A DNA stretch of 5,468 nucleotides from an uncultured Litoreibacter sp. (GCA_937928335.1 CALFWN010000079.1:1-5468), one strand, 5' to 3'. Counted from the stretch's first letter, positions 1-5,199 are shown. Notes: generated from the sequence alone by a model not told the origin. A program made the numbers and translations.

Positions 1-51
1 AAAGCCCAGCCAGACAAACCAAGGCGGGCAGAACCTGAACTGGAGACGACC

Positions 52-348
52 ATGAAAACTCTTATCGCAACCGCACTTGTATCCCTGTCCCTTGCTGCCC
101 CTGCTGCTGCGGACACGTCCAACGCCCAGAAATTCTTTGCACTGGGCAACGACTCTGCCGCTGAGCGCATCGTCGGCAAGACATCTGTTGGCGACCCGAT
201 CGGCACCGCCCAGCGCCTGGCGCTGGTCAATGACAGCCCTGCGGAAAACACCGTGAACTTCGACCGGGCCCGCAATGTCGACGTCAAGGCAATCCAACGC
301 TTCTTCGCCCTGACCAACGACTCGCCTGCCGAGAACATCGTGCGCTAA
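52..348 (+). CDS. Small secreted protein built from three imperfect repeats; function unknown
   Basis: This 98-residue protein starts with a clear Sec signal peptide: Lys2, a hydrophobic core at about residues 4-15, and an APAAA-D cleavage site after residue 20. The mature ~78 residues are mostly three copies of one motif, at residues 25-41, 53-68 and 81-97, roughly Q-[KR]-(F)-[FL]-A-L-x-N-D-S-[AP]-A-E-x-[IT]-V. The invariant N-D-S triplets lie at 33-35, 60-62 and 89-91, so the unit is 27-29 residues. There are no cysteines and no membrane segment after the signal. The ATG at 52 is preceded by GGAG (42-45) at good spacing. A strong terminator follows, so it is probably the last or only gene of its transcript. 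I do not recognise a characterised family. Export to the periplasm or outside is inferred from the signal peptide. Confidence 0.85.
   Translation: MKTLIATALVSLSLAAPAAADTSNAQKFFALGNDSAAERIVGKTSVGDPIGTAQRLALVNDSPAENTVNFDRARNVDVKAIQRFFALTNDSPAENIVR
124..342 (+). repeat. Three-copy protein repeat (NDS-x-AE unit) within the small secreted protein
   Basis: The three units are encoded at 124-174, 208-255 and 292-342. The copies agree best at protein level (A-L-x-N-D-S-x-A-E). The second copy is one residue shorter, because it lacks one of the two aromatic residues before A-L. At DNA level the copies have diverged, so this is an old internal duplication rather than a recent tandem expansion. Confidence 0.8.
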
Positions 349-368
349 CAGCGGCACCTTATCCTGAT

Positions 369-390
369 CTGTCTGCCCTCCCTCAGACAG
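369..390 (+). other. Hairpin ahead of the terminator, with a loop complementary to the terminator stem
   Basis: CTGTCTG (369-375) pairs perfectly with CAGACAG (384-390) around an 8-base loop. The loop bases CCCTCCC (376-382) are also perfectly complementary to GGGAGGG (407-413), which includes part of the 3' arm of the terminator just downstream. The two pairings compete, or could form a loop contact. The complementarity is seen directly; any regulatory effect is inference. Confidence 0.5.
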
Positions 391-391
391 C

Positions 392-421
392 AAACGGCCT
401 TCCTTCGGGAGGGCCGTTTTT
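392..421 (+). terminator. Intrinsic terminator after the small secreted protein gene
   Basis: AAACGGCC (392-399) pairs with GGCCGTTT (412-419). The stem extends through one G-U pair, a U-A pair and two C-G pairs to a C(UUCG)G tetraloop at 404-407. The 3' arm runs into TTTTT (417-421). It lies about 45 bases after the stop codon at 348. This is a classic strong rho-independent terminator and separates this gene from the next transcript. Confidence 0.92.
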
Positions 422-498
422 CGTTTGGGCCTCGCGCAGATGGGCAAGGGGTTCGGTGTCAGGGTCACCCTCGCATTTCAGGGTGGCAGCGCGGCGGC

Positions 499-528
499 GT
501 TCTGTCCATGATGCGGTTCAAACAGAAC
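499..528. promoter_or_regulatory. Inverted repeat GTTCTGT-N16-ACAGAAC just upstream of the oxidoreductase gene
   Basis: Two perfect 7-base arms (499-505 and 522-528) are 23 bp apart centre to centre, about two helical turns. The downstream arm ends one base before the ribosome binding site TGGAG (529-533). It could be a repressor operator or an mRNA hairpin that affects access to the ribosome site. No convincing -35/-10 pair is visible in 422-538, so the promoter is unplaced. Confidence 0.35.
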
Positions 529-538
529 TGGAGCGCAT

Positions 539-2056
539 ATGGGAACGGATGACATGATCAACTGGGCGGGCTGGGTCTTTCAGATCCTGGCGTTCTCCTT
601 TGTGTTCGTCATTGGGCTGGCGGCCTTTGTGGCGGTGATCCTGTTTGTCATCGACCGCATCCAGACCGAGGATGCGGTGCGGCGCAACTACCCCGTTATT
701 GGCCGGTTCCGCCATTTATTCACCGAGCTGGGCGAGTTCTTCCGCCAGTATTTCTTTGCGATGGACCGCGAGGAACTGCCGTTCAACCGCGCCCAGCGTG
801 ACTGGGTGAGCCGCGCCACCAGCGGCAAGAGCAACACGGTCGCTTTCGGCTCGACCCGTAATATCGCGGTGACCGGCACACCGCTTTTCGTCAACGCGCC
901 GTTTCCGCCGCTCGACAACCAGTTTGCCAAATCCGAGCCGATGGTGATCGGGGAGGGCGCGCGGCAGCCCTATGTCGCGCAATCCTTCTTCAACCTGTCA
1001 GGGATGAGCTTCGGGGCGATCTCGAAACCCGCAGTGCTGGCCCTGTCGCGGGGTGCCAAACGGGCAGGCATCTGGATGAACACCGGGGAGGGCGGGCTGA
1101 GCCCGTACCATCTGGAGGGCGGCGCGGATATCGTCTTTCAGATCGGCACCGCCAAATACGGGGTGCGCGACAAGGAGGGGCGGCTGGACGACGACAAGCT
1201 GCGCGCGGTGGCCGCGCATGAGCAGGTCAAGATGTTCGAGCTGAAGCTGGCGCAAGGGGCCAAACCCGGCAAGGGCGGCATCCTGCCCGGCGCGAAAATC
1301 ACCCCGGAGATTGCCAGGATCAGGGGCATCAACGCGGGCGAGGATTCGATCAGCCCGAACCGGCATGTCGAGATTGACGACTGGGACGACCTGCTGGATT
1401 TTCTGGCCCATATCCGCGACATCACGGGCAAGCCCGTGGGCATCAAGACGGTGTTCGGCACGCAACGGCCGTTTCGCGAACTGCTTGAGACGATCCAGCG
1501 CCGCGGCGCGGAGATGGCGCCCGACTTCATCACGCTCGATGGCGGCGAGGGCGGCACGGGCGCGTCGCCGCTGACCTTGATGGATTTGGTGGGCGTCTCC
1601 ATCAAGGAGGCTTTGCCGGAGGTCGCGGGGCTGCTGCGCGAATATGGGTTGAAGCAACGGATCAAACTGGTGGCCTCCGCCAAGCTGATGGTGCCGGGGG
1701 AGGTTGCCTGGGCGCTGGCGGCGGGCGCGGATTTTGTGACCAGCGCCCGCGGGTTCATGTTCTCGTTGGGCTGCATTCAGGCGATGAAATGCAACATGAA
1801 CACCTGCCCCACCGGCATCACCACCCATGACCCCAGATTTCAGAAAGGGCTGGTCCCGGAAGACAAATACAAGAAGGTCGCCCGCTATGCCGAAAGCATT
1901 GTAAGGGAGGTCGAAACGATTGCCCATTCGGTGGGCGTCGCCGAGCCCCGGCAGCTGCGGCGGCAACATGTGCGTATTGTTCAGGACACTGGCAACTCGG
2001 TGCCGCTGGACGTGCTTTACCCGGACAAGGCCACCCCCGGCAAACCCCAACCTTAA
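539..2056 (+). CDS. Membrane-anchored FMN-binding glutamate synthase family protein
   Basis: The 505-residue protein carries the FMN/iron-sulfur synthase domain of glutamate synthase large subunits (Glu_synthase family, GltB central domain) without the N-terminal glutaminase domain or the C-terminal GXGXG domain. Visible family signatures in order are M-S-F-G-A-I-S (156-162), N-T-G-E-G-G (181-186), A-Q-G-A-K-P-G-K-G-G (238-247), G-G-E-G-G-T-G-A-S-P (335-344) and A-S-A-K-L (379-383). The spacing C412-x5-C418-x4-C423 matches the three ligands of the GltB 3Fe-4S cluster. Residues 8-38 form one long hydrophobic segment, so the enzyme is probably anchored with its catalytic part in the cytoplasm. 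In true GltB, 2-oxoglutarate is aminated with ammonia channelled from glutamine. These stand-alone relatives have no settled substrate. The start at 539 has TGGAG five bases upstream; ATG 554 is an alternative. The lysE-like gene follows after 11 bases, suggesting an operon. Confidence 0.9.
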   Translation: MGTDDMINWAGWVFQILAFSFVFVIGLAAFVAVILFVIDRIQTEDAVRRNYPVIGRFRHLFTELGEFFRQYFFAMDREELPFNRAQRDWVSRATSGKSNTVAFGSTRNIAVTGTPLFVNAPFPPLDNQFAKSEPMVIGEGARQPYVAQSFFNLSGMSFGAISKPAVLALSRGAKRAGIWMNTGEGGLSPYHLEGGADIVFQIGTAKYGVRDKEGRLDDDKLRAVAAHEQVKMFELKLAQGAKPGKGGILPGAKITPEIARIRGINAGEDSISPNRHVEIDDWDDLLDFLAHIRDITGKPVGIKTVFGTQRPFRELLETIQRRGAEMAPDFITLDGGEGGTGASPLTLMDLVGVSIKEALPEVAGLLREYGLKQRIKLVASAKLMVPGEVAWALAAGADFVTSARGFMFSLGCIQAMKCNMNTCPTGITTHDPRFQKGLVPEDKYKKVARYAESIVREVETIAHSVGVAEPRQLRRQHVRIVQDTGNSVPLDVLYPDKATPGKPQP

Positions 2057-2067
2057 AAGAGGTCCCC

Positions 2068-2700
2068 ATGTTTGACGCCCAGACCCTGATTGTCTTCACG
2101 CTGGCCTGCCTTGCGCTGACCGTCACCCCCGGACCCGACATGCTGCTGATCGCCGCCCGAAGCGCGGCGCAGGGGCGGATGGCCGGGCTTGTCACCTATC
2201 TTGGGGTCGCCGCGGGCGCGTTCAGCCATGCGCTGCTGCTGGCGCTGGGGCTGTCCCAGCTGTTTCTGGCGGTCCCGTTCGCCTATGACATCGTGCGTTT
2301 TGTGGGTGCTGCCTATCTTGCCTATCTCGCATGGCAGGCCTTCACCGCGCGCGCCAGCTTTGCGCCCGGCGCGCGGGACGAGGCGAAGCGGCCCATGCGG
2401 GTCATCTTCCGGCAGGGGTTTCTGACCAACCTTCTGAACCCCAAGGTTGCCCTGTTCTTTCTGGCGCTGTTTCCGCAATTTCTGGACCCTGCCGCCGGGT
2501 CGGTCGGGATGCAGGTGCTTGTTCTGGCCTGCATTCTCAATGTCGTGGGGCTTTTGACCAATGGCGCGGTGATCTTGCTGGTGGGCAGCCTGCGCGGGTT
2601 TGCGACCGGGGCGCAGAGTTTCTCCGGATGGTCGCGATATATACTCGGAACGGTCTTTGGCGCATTGGCGGCCCGGCTGCTGTTTGACGGCCAGAAGTGA
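2068..2700 (+). CDS. LysE/RhtB family amino-acid exporter
   Basis: The 210-residue inner-membrane protein has the hallmarks of the LysE/RhtB translocators. These are an N-terminal helix ending in T-P-G-P-D (20-24), G-x-x-A-G (46-50) opening the next helix, Y-L-A-Y-L-A-W (83-89), and N-L-L-N-P-K-V-A-L-F-F (121-131) followed by F-P-Q-F (135-138). About six hydrophobic segments and the ~205-residue length fit the family. Members export amino acids such as lysine, threonine or homoserine lactones, and the substrate cannot be read from sequence. The ATG is preceded by AAGAGG (2057-2062), directly after the stop codon of the upstream oxidoreductase gene, so the two are probably co-transcribed. A joint role (for example export of an amino acid made or modified by the upstream enzyme) is inference. 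No good terminator is visible after the stop; only a weak 5-bp stem at 2710-2729 with no T run. Confidence 0.92.
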   Translation: MFDAQTLIVFTLACLALTVTPGPDMLLIAARSAAQGRMAGLVTYLGVAAGAFSHALLLALGLSQLFLAVPFAYDIVRFVGAAYLAYLAWQAFTARASFAPGARDEAKRPMRVIFRQGFLTNLLNPKVALFFLALFPQFLDPAAGSVGMQVLVLACILNVVGLLTNGAVILLVGSLRGFATGAQSFSGWSRYILGTVFGALAARLLFDGQK

Positions 2701-2764
2701 CAAAAGAGGCGGCTCTGCGCCGATAGCCGTGACCCAACAAATTCGTGAGGTCGGCGGGTTTCGC

Positions 2765-2777
2765 TTTATAGTATAGT
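2765..2777 (+). promoter_or_regulatory. Possible -10 region for the msrP operon
   Basis: TATAGT occurs twice, overlapping by one base (2767-2772 and 2772-2777), in an otherwise GC-rich gap, 41-51 bases before the msrP ATG. I could not find a good -35 hexamer at 16-18 bases spacing. This may be a weak or activator-dependent promoter. The call rests on the -10-like bases alone. Confidence 0.3.
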
Positions 2778-2817
2778 GCAAACCAGCGATAGGATGGGAG
2801 AACACAGCGAGGAACCT

Positions 2818-3735
2818 ATGGCCAATAGATATACTTCGAAACTGGGATGGTCGGACGTCACCCCGGAGAACATGTTTCTGAACCGACGGTCCTTCATGGC
2901 CGGAACCACCGCTTTTGCCGCTGGCGCGATTGCCAGCCCTGCCTTGGCGGCAGTGTCTCAATACTCGACCGATGCCGAGCCCAATACATGGGAAGAGATC
3001 ACCACCTACAACAATTTCTATGAGTTTGGCACCGGCAAGAGCGACCCTTCGGAATATGCCGGAGAGCTGACGACCTCCCCCTGGGCGGTGGAGATCGGCG
3101 GCATGGTGGACAAGCCCGGCAGCTACTCCTTTGAAGACATCATGTCCCAGATGACCATCGAGGAGCGCATCTACCGCTTCCGCTGCGTCGAGGCGTGGTC
3201 GATGGTGGTGCCGTGGAACGGCTTCGAGCTGGCCGACCTGCTGAACCTTGCCGGCGTGCAGTCTGATGCAAAATACGTGGCATTCGAGACCCTGCTGCGC
3301 CCCGAAGAGATGTGGGGCCAGAAACGCAACTTCATTCCGTGGCCCTACCGCGAAGGCCTGCGCCTCGACGAGGCCATGCACCCGCTGACCATCATGGCGA
3401 CCGGCATTTACGGCAAGGACATCCCCAACCAGAACGGCGCGCCGATGCGTCTGGTGGTGCCGTGGAAATATGGCTTCAAATCCATCAAATCGGTTGTGAA
3501 GATCACATTGACCGACAAAGAGCCGGAGACCAGCTGGAACATGATCCAGCCGCGTGAATATGGCTTCTTCTCCAATGTGAACCCGCAAGTGGACCACCCG
3601 CGCTGGAGCCAAGCCTCCGAGCGCCAGATCGGCGGCGGGCTGCTGGCCAAACGTGTGCCGACCCAGATGTTCAACGGCTATGAGGAAGAGGTCGCAGGCC
3701 TCTATGAAAACATGGACCTCAAAGCGAATTTCTGA
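2818..3735 (+). CDS. msrP: MsrP, periplasmic protein-methionine-sulfoxide reductase catalytic subunit
   Basis: This molybdopterin enzyme (formerly YedY) reduces methionine sulfoxide in oxidised periplasmic proteins. The 305-residue precursor has a Tat signal, with N-R-R-S-F-M at 22-27, a hydrophobic stretch at about 28-41 and P-A-L-A (41-44) before the likely cleavage site. The S-D-V-T-P-E-N-M-F-L (12-21) before the twin arginines is typical of the family. Core motifs include N-N-F-Y-E-F (65-70), R-C-V-E-A-W-S-M (122-129) with C123 as the expected molybdenum ligand (Cys102 of mature E. coli MsrP), V-V-P-W-K-Y-G-F-K-S-I-K (213-224) and F-S-N-V-N-P (251-256). The start at 2818 is chosen because GAGGA (2809-2813) precedes it and the family N-terminus fits; an upstream in-frame GTG (2776) has no such support. 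The stop overlaps the next ATG by one base. Confidence 0.95.
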   Translation: MANRYTSKLGWSDVTPENMFLNRRSFMAGTTAFAAGAIASPALAAVSQYSTDAEPNTWEEITTYNNFYEFGTGKSDPSEYAGELTTSPWAVEIGGMVDKPGSYSFEDIMSQMTIEERIYRFRCVEAWSMVVPWNGFELADLLNLAGVQSDAKYVAFETLLRPEEMWGQKRNFIPWPYREGLRLDEAMHPLTIMATGIYGKDIPNQNGAPMRLVVPWKYGFKSIKSVVKITLTDKEPETSWNMIQPREYGFFSNVNPQVDHPRWSQASERQIGGGLLAKRVPTQMFNGYEEEVAGLYENMDLKANF

Positions 3736-3944
3736 TGCTTCGGGACACCTGGCTCGGGATCGGGGCGGTTGCCGCCCTGATTGGCGCGATATGCTGCTTC
3801 ACCCCGCTGGCGGTGATCGCCATGACCGCGCTGGGATTGGCGGCCTACACGATCTGGATTGACGCGGTCGCCGTGCCGCTTCTGATCATAGGAACGGGAA
3901 TTCTTGTCGCTTCTTTGATAAGATTGCGTCAAAACGGGGCATGA
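3735..3944 (+). CDS. MerF-like two-helix membrane protein with a vicinal cysteine pair
   Basis: The 69-residue protein has two hydrophobic helices, about residues 7-38 and 43-62, and a short basic tail (R-L-R-Q). The C-C-F-T-P motif at 20-24, in the first helix and followed by a long apolar stretch ending G-L-A, closely resembles the C-C-F-T-P motif of the mercuric-ion transporter MerF. In MerF the vicinal cysteines in the helix bind Hg(II). Classical MerF has a second Cys-Cys pair near its C-terminus; this protein ends before that point and lacks it. No merR, merT, merP or merA is nearby. Its ATG overlaps the msrP stop by one base (TGATG) and its stop overlaps the msrQ start by four (ATGA), with no strong ribosome site of its own, so translation is coupled to msrP. 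Resemblance is seen in the motif and topology. Mercury transport here is not shown; a thiol-redox or other metal role is equally possible. Confidence 0.85.
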   Translation: MLRDTWLGIGAVAALIGAICCFTPLAVIAMTALGLAAYTIWIDAVAVPLLIIGTGILVASLIRLRQNGA

Positions 3945-4591
3945 GCCACGCCCTGACCCCGTCTGAACGCATCAACGCGGTGCTGCGTCCAATCCCCAAA
4001 TGGCTGATCTATGTGCTGGGCTCCTTGCCGGGCCTCTATATAATAGTGGGCGTCGTGCTCGCGCTGAACGGCACCTATGACCTGTTCGGCTCCAGCCTTG
4101 GCATCGACCCCGCCAAGACCATCGAGCATTGGCTGGGGGAGCTGGCCTTGCAGTTTTTCATCGCCACGATGATCATCCGGGTGCTGCGCGACCTTTTCAA
4201 GCTGAAGCTGATCAAGTTCCGCCGCGCGCTGGGGCATCTGACCTTCTTCTATATTGTGCTGCATCTGACGGTCTATCTGTGGCTCGACCTGCAATGGGGC
4301 TGGTCACAGATCTGGAACGACATTCTCAAGCGCCCCTATATCACCATCGGCATGGCGGCTTTCGTGCTGCTGATCCCGGTGATGGCCACCTCCAATGACA
4401 GCGCGATCCGCAGATATGGCCCGAAGGTCTGGCAGAACATTCACAAGCTGACCTACCCGGCGCTGCTGCTGGGCGGGCTGCATTATGTGATGCTGCAACG
4501 CATCTGGGATGTGGAATCGCTGATCTATCTTGGGGTGATCTGCGTCATGCTTTTGCTGCGCGGCAAAGCCCTGCTGCCCAAATTCCGCTGA
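3941..4591 (+). CDS. msrQ: MsrQ, haem-binding inner-membrane subunit of the MsrPQ system
   Basis: MsrQ (formerly YedZ) is a haem b protein of the ferric-reductase-like membrane family that delivers respiratory-chain or flavin-derived electrons to MsrP. The 216 residues contain about six membrane segments, close to the E. coli length of about 211. Family landmarks are R-R-A-L-G (94-98), L-H-L (107-109), L-K-R-P-Y-I-T-I-G (129-137), A-T-S (149-151), the N-I-H-K-L-T-Y loop (166-172) and L-H-Y (180-182). His108, His168 and His181 line up, at a constant offset of 17, with E. coli His91, His151 and His164, which I recall as the reported haem ligands. The ATG lies inside the ATGA overlap with the MerF-like gene, with GGGG just upstream, so its expression is probably coupled. 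The N-terminal ~20 residues are polar and cytoplasmic by inference. Confidence 0.95.
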   Translation: MSHALTPSERINAVLRPIPKWLIYVLGSLPGLYIIVGVVLALNGTYDLFGSSLGIDPAKTIEHWLGELALQFFIATMIIRVLRDLFKLKLIKFRRALGHLTFFYIVLHLTVYLWLDLQWGWSQIWNDILKRPYITIGMAAFVLLIPVMATSNDSAIRRYGPKVWQNIHKLTYPALLLGGLHYVMLQRIWDVESLIYLGVICVMLLLRGKALLPKFR

Positions 4592-4602
4592 AACGAGTCG
4601 TT

Positions 4603-4638
4603 GAGTCGCCGCTGATCCGCTGATTCAGCCCCCGACTC
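4603..4638 (+). other. Hairpin after msrQ, possible weak terminator
   Basis: GAGTCG (4603-4608) pairs with CGACTC (4633-4638), and inside it GCTGA (4611-4615) pairs with TCAGC (4625-4629) across a small CC/CCC internal loop. A second GAGTCG at 4595-4600 could replace the outer arm. Only TGCTGATTTC follows, without a real T run, so termination would be weak or rho-assisted. It begins 12 bases after the msrQ stop. Confidence 0.4.
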
Positions 4639-4796
4639 TGCTGATTTCATCCACATTTGGTATCTGCCCTGTGGAAAACCCCAAGAAGCCACGGTTTTGT
4701 GACCCTATCCGCCCTGAAAACCCCTGCGCCAAGCAGGAATATTCCAAAGAAATTCCATGCTAAGATATTGATAATAAATGATTTAGAAGATTGAGC

Positions 4797-4824
4797 GCAA
4801 AAAATGTCATCTTTATGCAAAAAA
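4797..4824 (+). promoter_or_regulatory. A-tract UP-element-like region of the rRNA promoter
   Basis: GCAAAAAA occurs twice, at 4797-4804 and 4817-4824, exactly 20 bases apart, close to two helical turns. The second copy ends four bases before the -35 hexamer, which is where RNA polymerase alpha C-terminal domains bind in UP elements of rRNA promoters. The tracts are seen; the role is inferred from position. Confidence 0.5.
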
Positions 4825-4828
4825 CCAC

Positions 4829-4857
4829 TTGCGGGTCTGAGCCGTGGGGCCTAGAAC
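4829..4857 (+). promoter_or_regulatory. Main rRNA operon promoter (TTGCGG-17-TAGAAC)
   Basis: TTGCGG (4829-4834) as -35 and TAGAAC (4852-4857) as -10 are separated by exactly 17 bases. Start of transcription is expected near 4864-4866, about 385 bases before mature 16S rRNA. The GC-rich -10-proximal spacer and discriminator are typical of rRNA promoters under growth-rate or stringent control. The AT-rich A-tract DNA directly upstream supports the assignment. The promoter is inferred from hexamers, spacing and context. Confidence 0.75.
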
Positions 4858-4953
4858 CCACTTCACCGGCGGCGCAGAGATGCACCAACGGGGCGCCAGA
4901 CGGGCCAAACGGCCAAGAAAGCGGAATAATAACAGAGACTTATGCAGGCTGTT

Positions 4954-4974
4954 GCGCCAAACAAGATTGGGCGC
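4954..4974 (+). promoter_or_regulatory. boxB-like hairpin in the rRNA leader
   Basis: GCGCC (4954-4958) pairs with GGCGC (4970-4974). After one bulged G, AA (4959-4960) pairs with TT (4967-4968), leaving a six-base loop. It sits 21 bases upstream of boxA, the same order (hairpin then boxA) as in E. coli rRNA leaders. Confidence 0.45.
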
Positions 4975-4995
4975 TTCGGTTGGTTTTTGTCTCTA

Positions 4996-5010
4996 CGCTC
5001 TTTGAAATTG
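4996..5010 (+). promoter_or_regulatory. boxA antitermination element of the rRNA leader
   Basis: CGCTCTTTGAAATTG closely matches the rRNA boxA (E. coli TGCTCTTTAACAAT). BoxA RNA is bound by NusB-NusE and makes RNA polymerase resist Rho termination through the non-translated rRNA operon. It lies about 130 bases after the predicted transcript start and 239 bases before 16S rRNA. Confidence 0.8.
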
Positions 5011-5029
5011 ATAGTAACTGAAGAGATAT

Positions 5030-5036
5030 GTGGGCG
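5030..5036 (+). promoter_or_regulatory. boxC-like element of the rRNA leader
   Basis: TGTGGGC lies 33 bases downstream from the boxA start. E. coli leaders have boxC (TGTGTGGGC) at nearly the same distance after boxA. The order boxB-boxA-boxC is therefore preserved. The motif is short, so the call rests mainly on position. Confidence 0.5.
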
Positions 5037-5172
5037 GTTTGGCCATTTCGATGGATCAACCTCTTTCATATCGACTTACTAGAACTTCGGTTCGATGATG
5101 TAAGGTCAGCTTCACTGTTTGGACGGCTTTCGACTTCTTTGAAGTCCTAAGCACAACAAACAGAAAGAATGG

Positions 5173-5199
5173 TCATCAGGTTTCAGTAAGGCCTGATGA
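5173..5199 (+). other. Stable leader hairpin upstream of 16S rRNA
   Basis: TCATCAGG (5173-5180) pairs perfectly with CCTGATGA (5192-5199) around an 11-base loop, with two further G-U pairs extending outward. It lies 50 bases before mature 16S rRNA and may help leader folding or processing. The stem is seen; the role is inferred. Confidence 0.5.

Larger units (their letters stand above)
4592..4828. other. Non-coding gap between msrQ and the rRNA promoter
   Basis: I see no credible protein gene here. The first part (to about 4735) is GC-rich and holds the post-msrQ hairpin, three GCTGAT copies (4611, 4619, 4640) and two DnaA-box-like 9-mers. From about 4736 the sequence turns AT-rich: a perfect palindrome GGAATATTCC (4736-4745), then a stretch up to two A6 tracts immediately before the rRNA promoter. 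The AT-rich part is best read as upstream control DNA of the rRNA operon. Confidence 0.6.

Noticed and set aside
459..485. Direct TCAGGGT repeats with an intervening ACCCT that can pair with either
   Set aside because: The stems are only 5-6 bp, and nothing ties them to a promoter or ribosome site; chance pairing in GC-rich DNA is likely.
998..2050. Minus-strand open frame (350 codons) opposite the glutamate-synthase-like gene
   Set aside because: Antisense shadow with Arg/His/Gln-rich composition and no recognisable domain, while the + strand reading has clear family motifs.
2706..2729. Possible terminator after the LysE-type gene
   Set aside because: The best stem is only about 5 bp with a 10-base loop, and no T run follows.
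2776..2817. Upstream GTG start adding 14 residues to MsrP
   Set aside because: It overlaps the putative -10 region and has no ribosome site. ATG 2818 has GAGGA at correct spacing and gives the usual family N-terminus before the Tat motif.
2053..3612. Long minus-strand open frame (519 codons) opposite the exporter and msrP
   Set aside because: It lies antisense to two well-recognised genes, has low-complexity composition rich in His, Arg, Gly and Gln, and shows no motif. It is a GC-rich shadow frame.
3735..3944. Mercury-resistance (mer) operon or mobile resistance island
   Set aside because: Only one MerF-like gene is present. No other mer gene, transposase, terminal repeats or sharp change in base composition accompanies it, so a mer operon is not supported.
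4791..5021. 76-codon + strand frame across the rRNA promoter and leader
   Set aside because: It overlaps the promoter, boxB and boxA, starts inside AT-rich control DNA without a ribosome site, and its translation has no recognisable character.
4863..5069. 68-codon minus-strand frame in the rRNA leader
   Set aside because: It lies opposite the transcribed leader with its box elements; no ribosome site or protein motif supports it.
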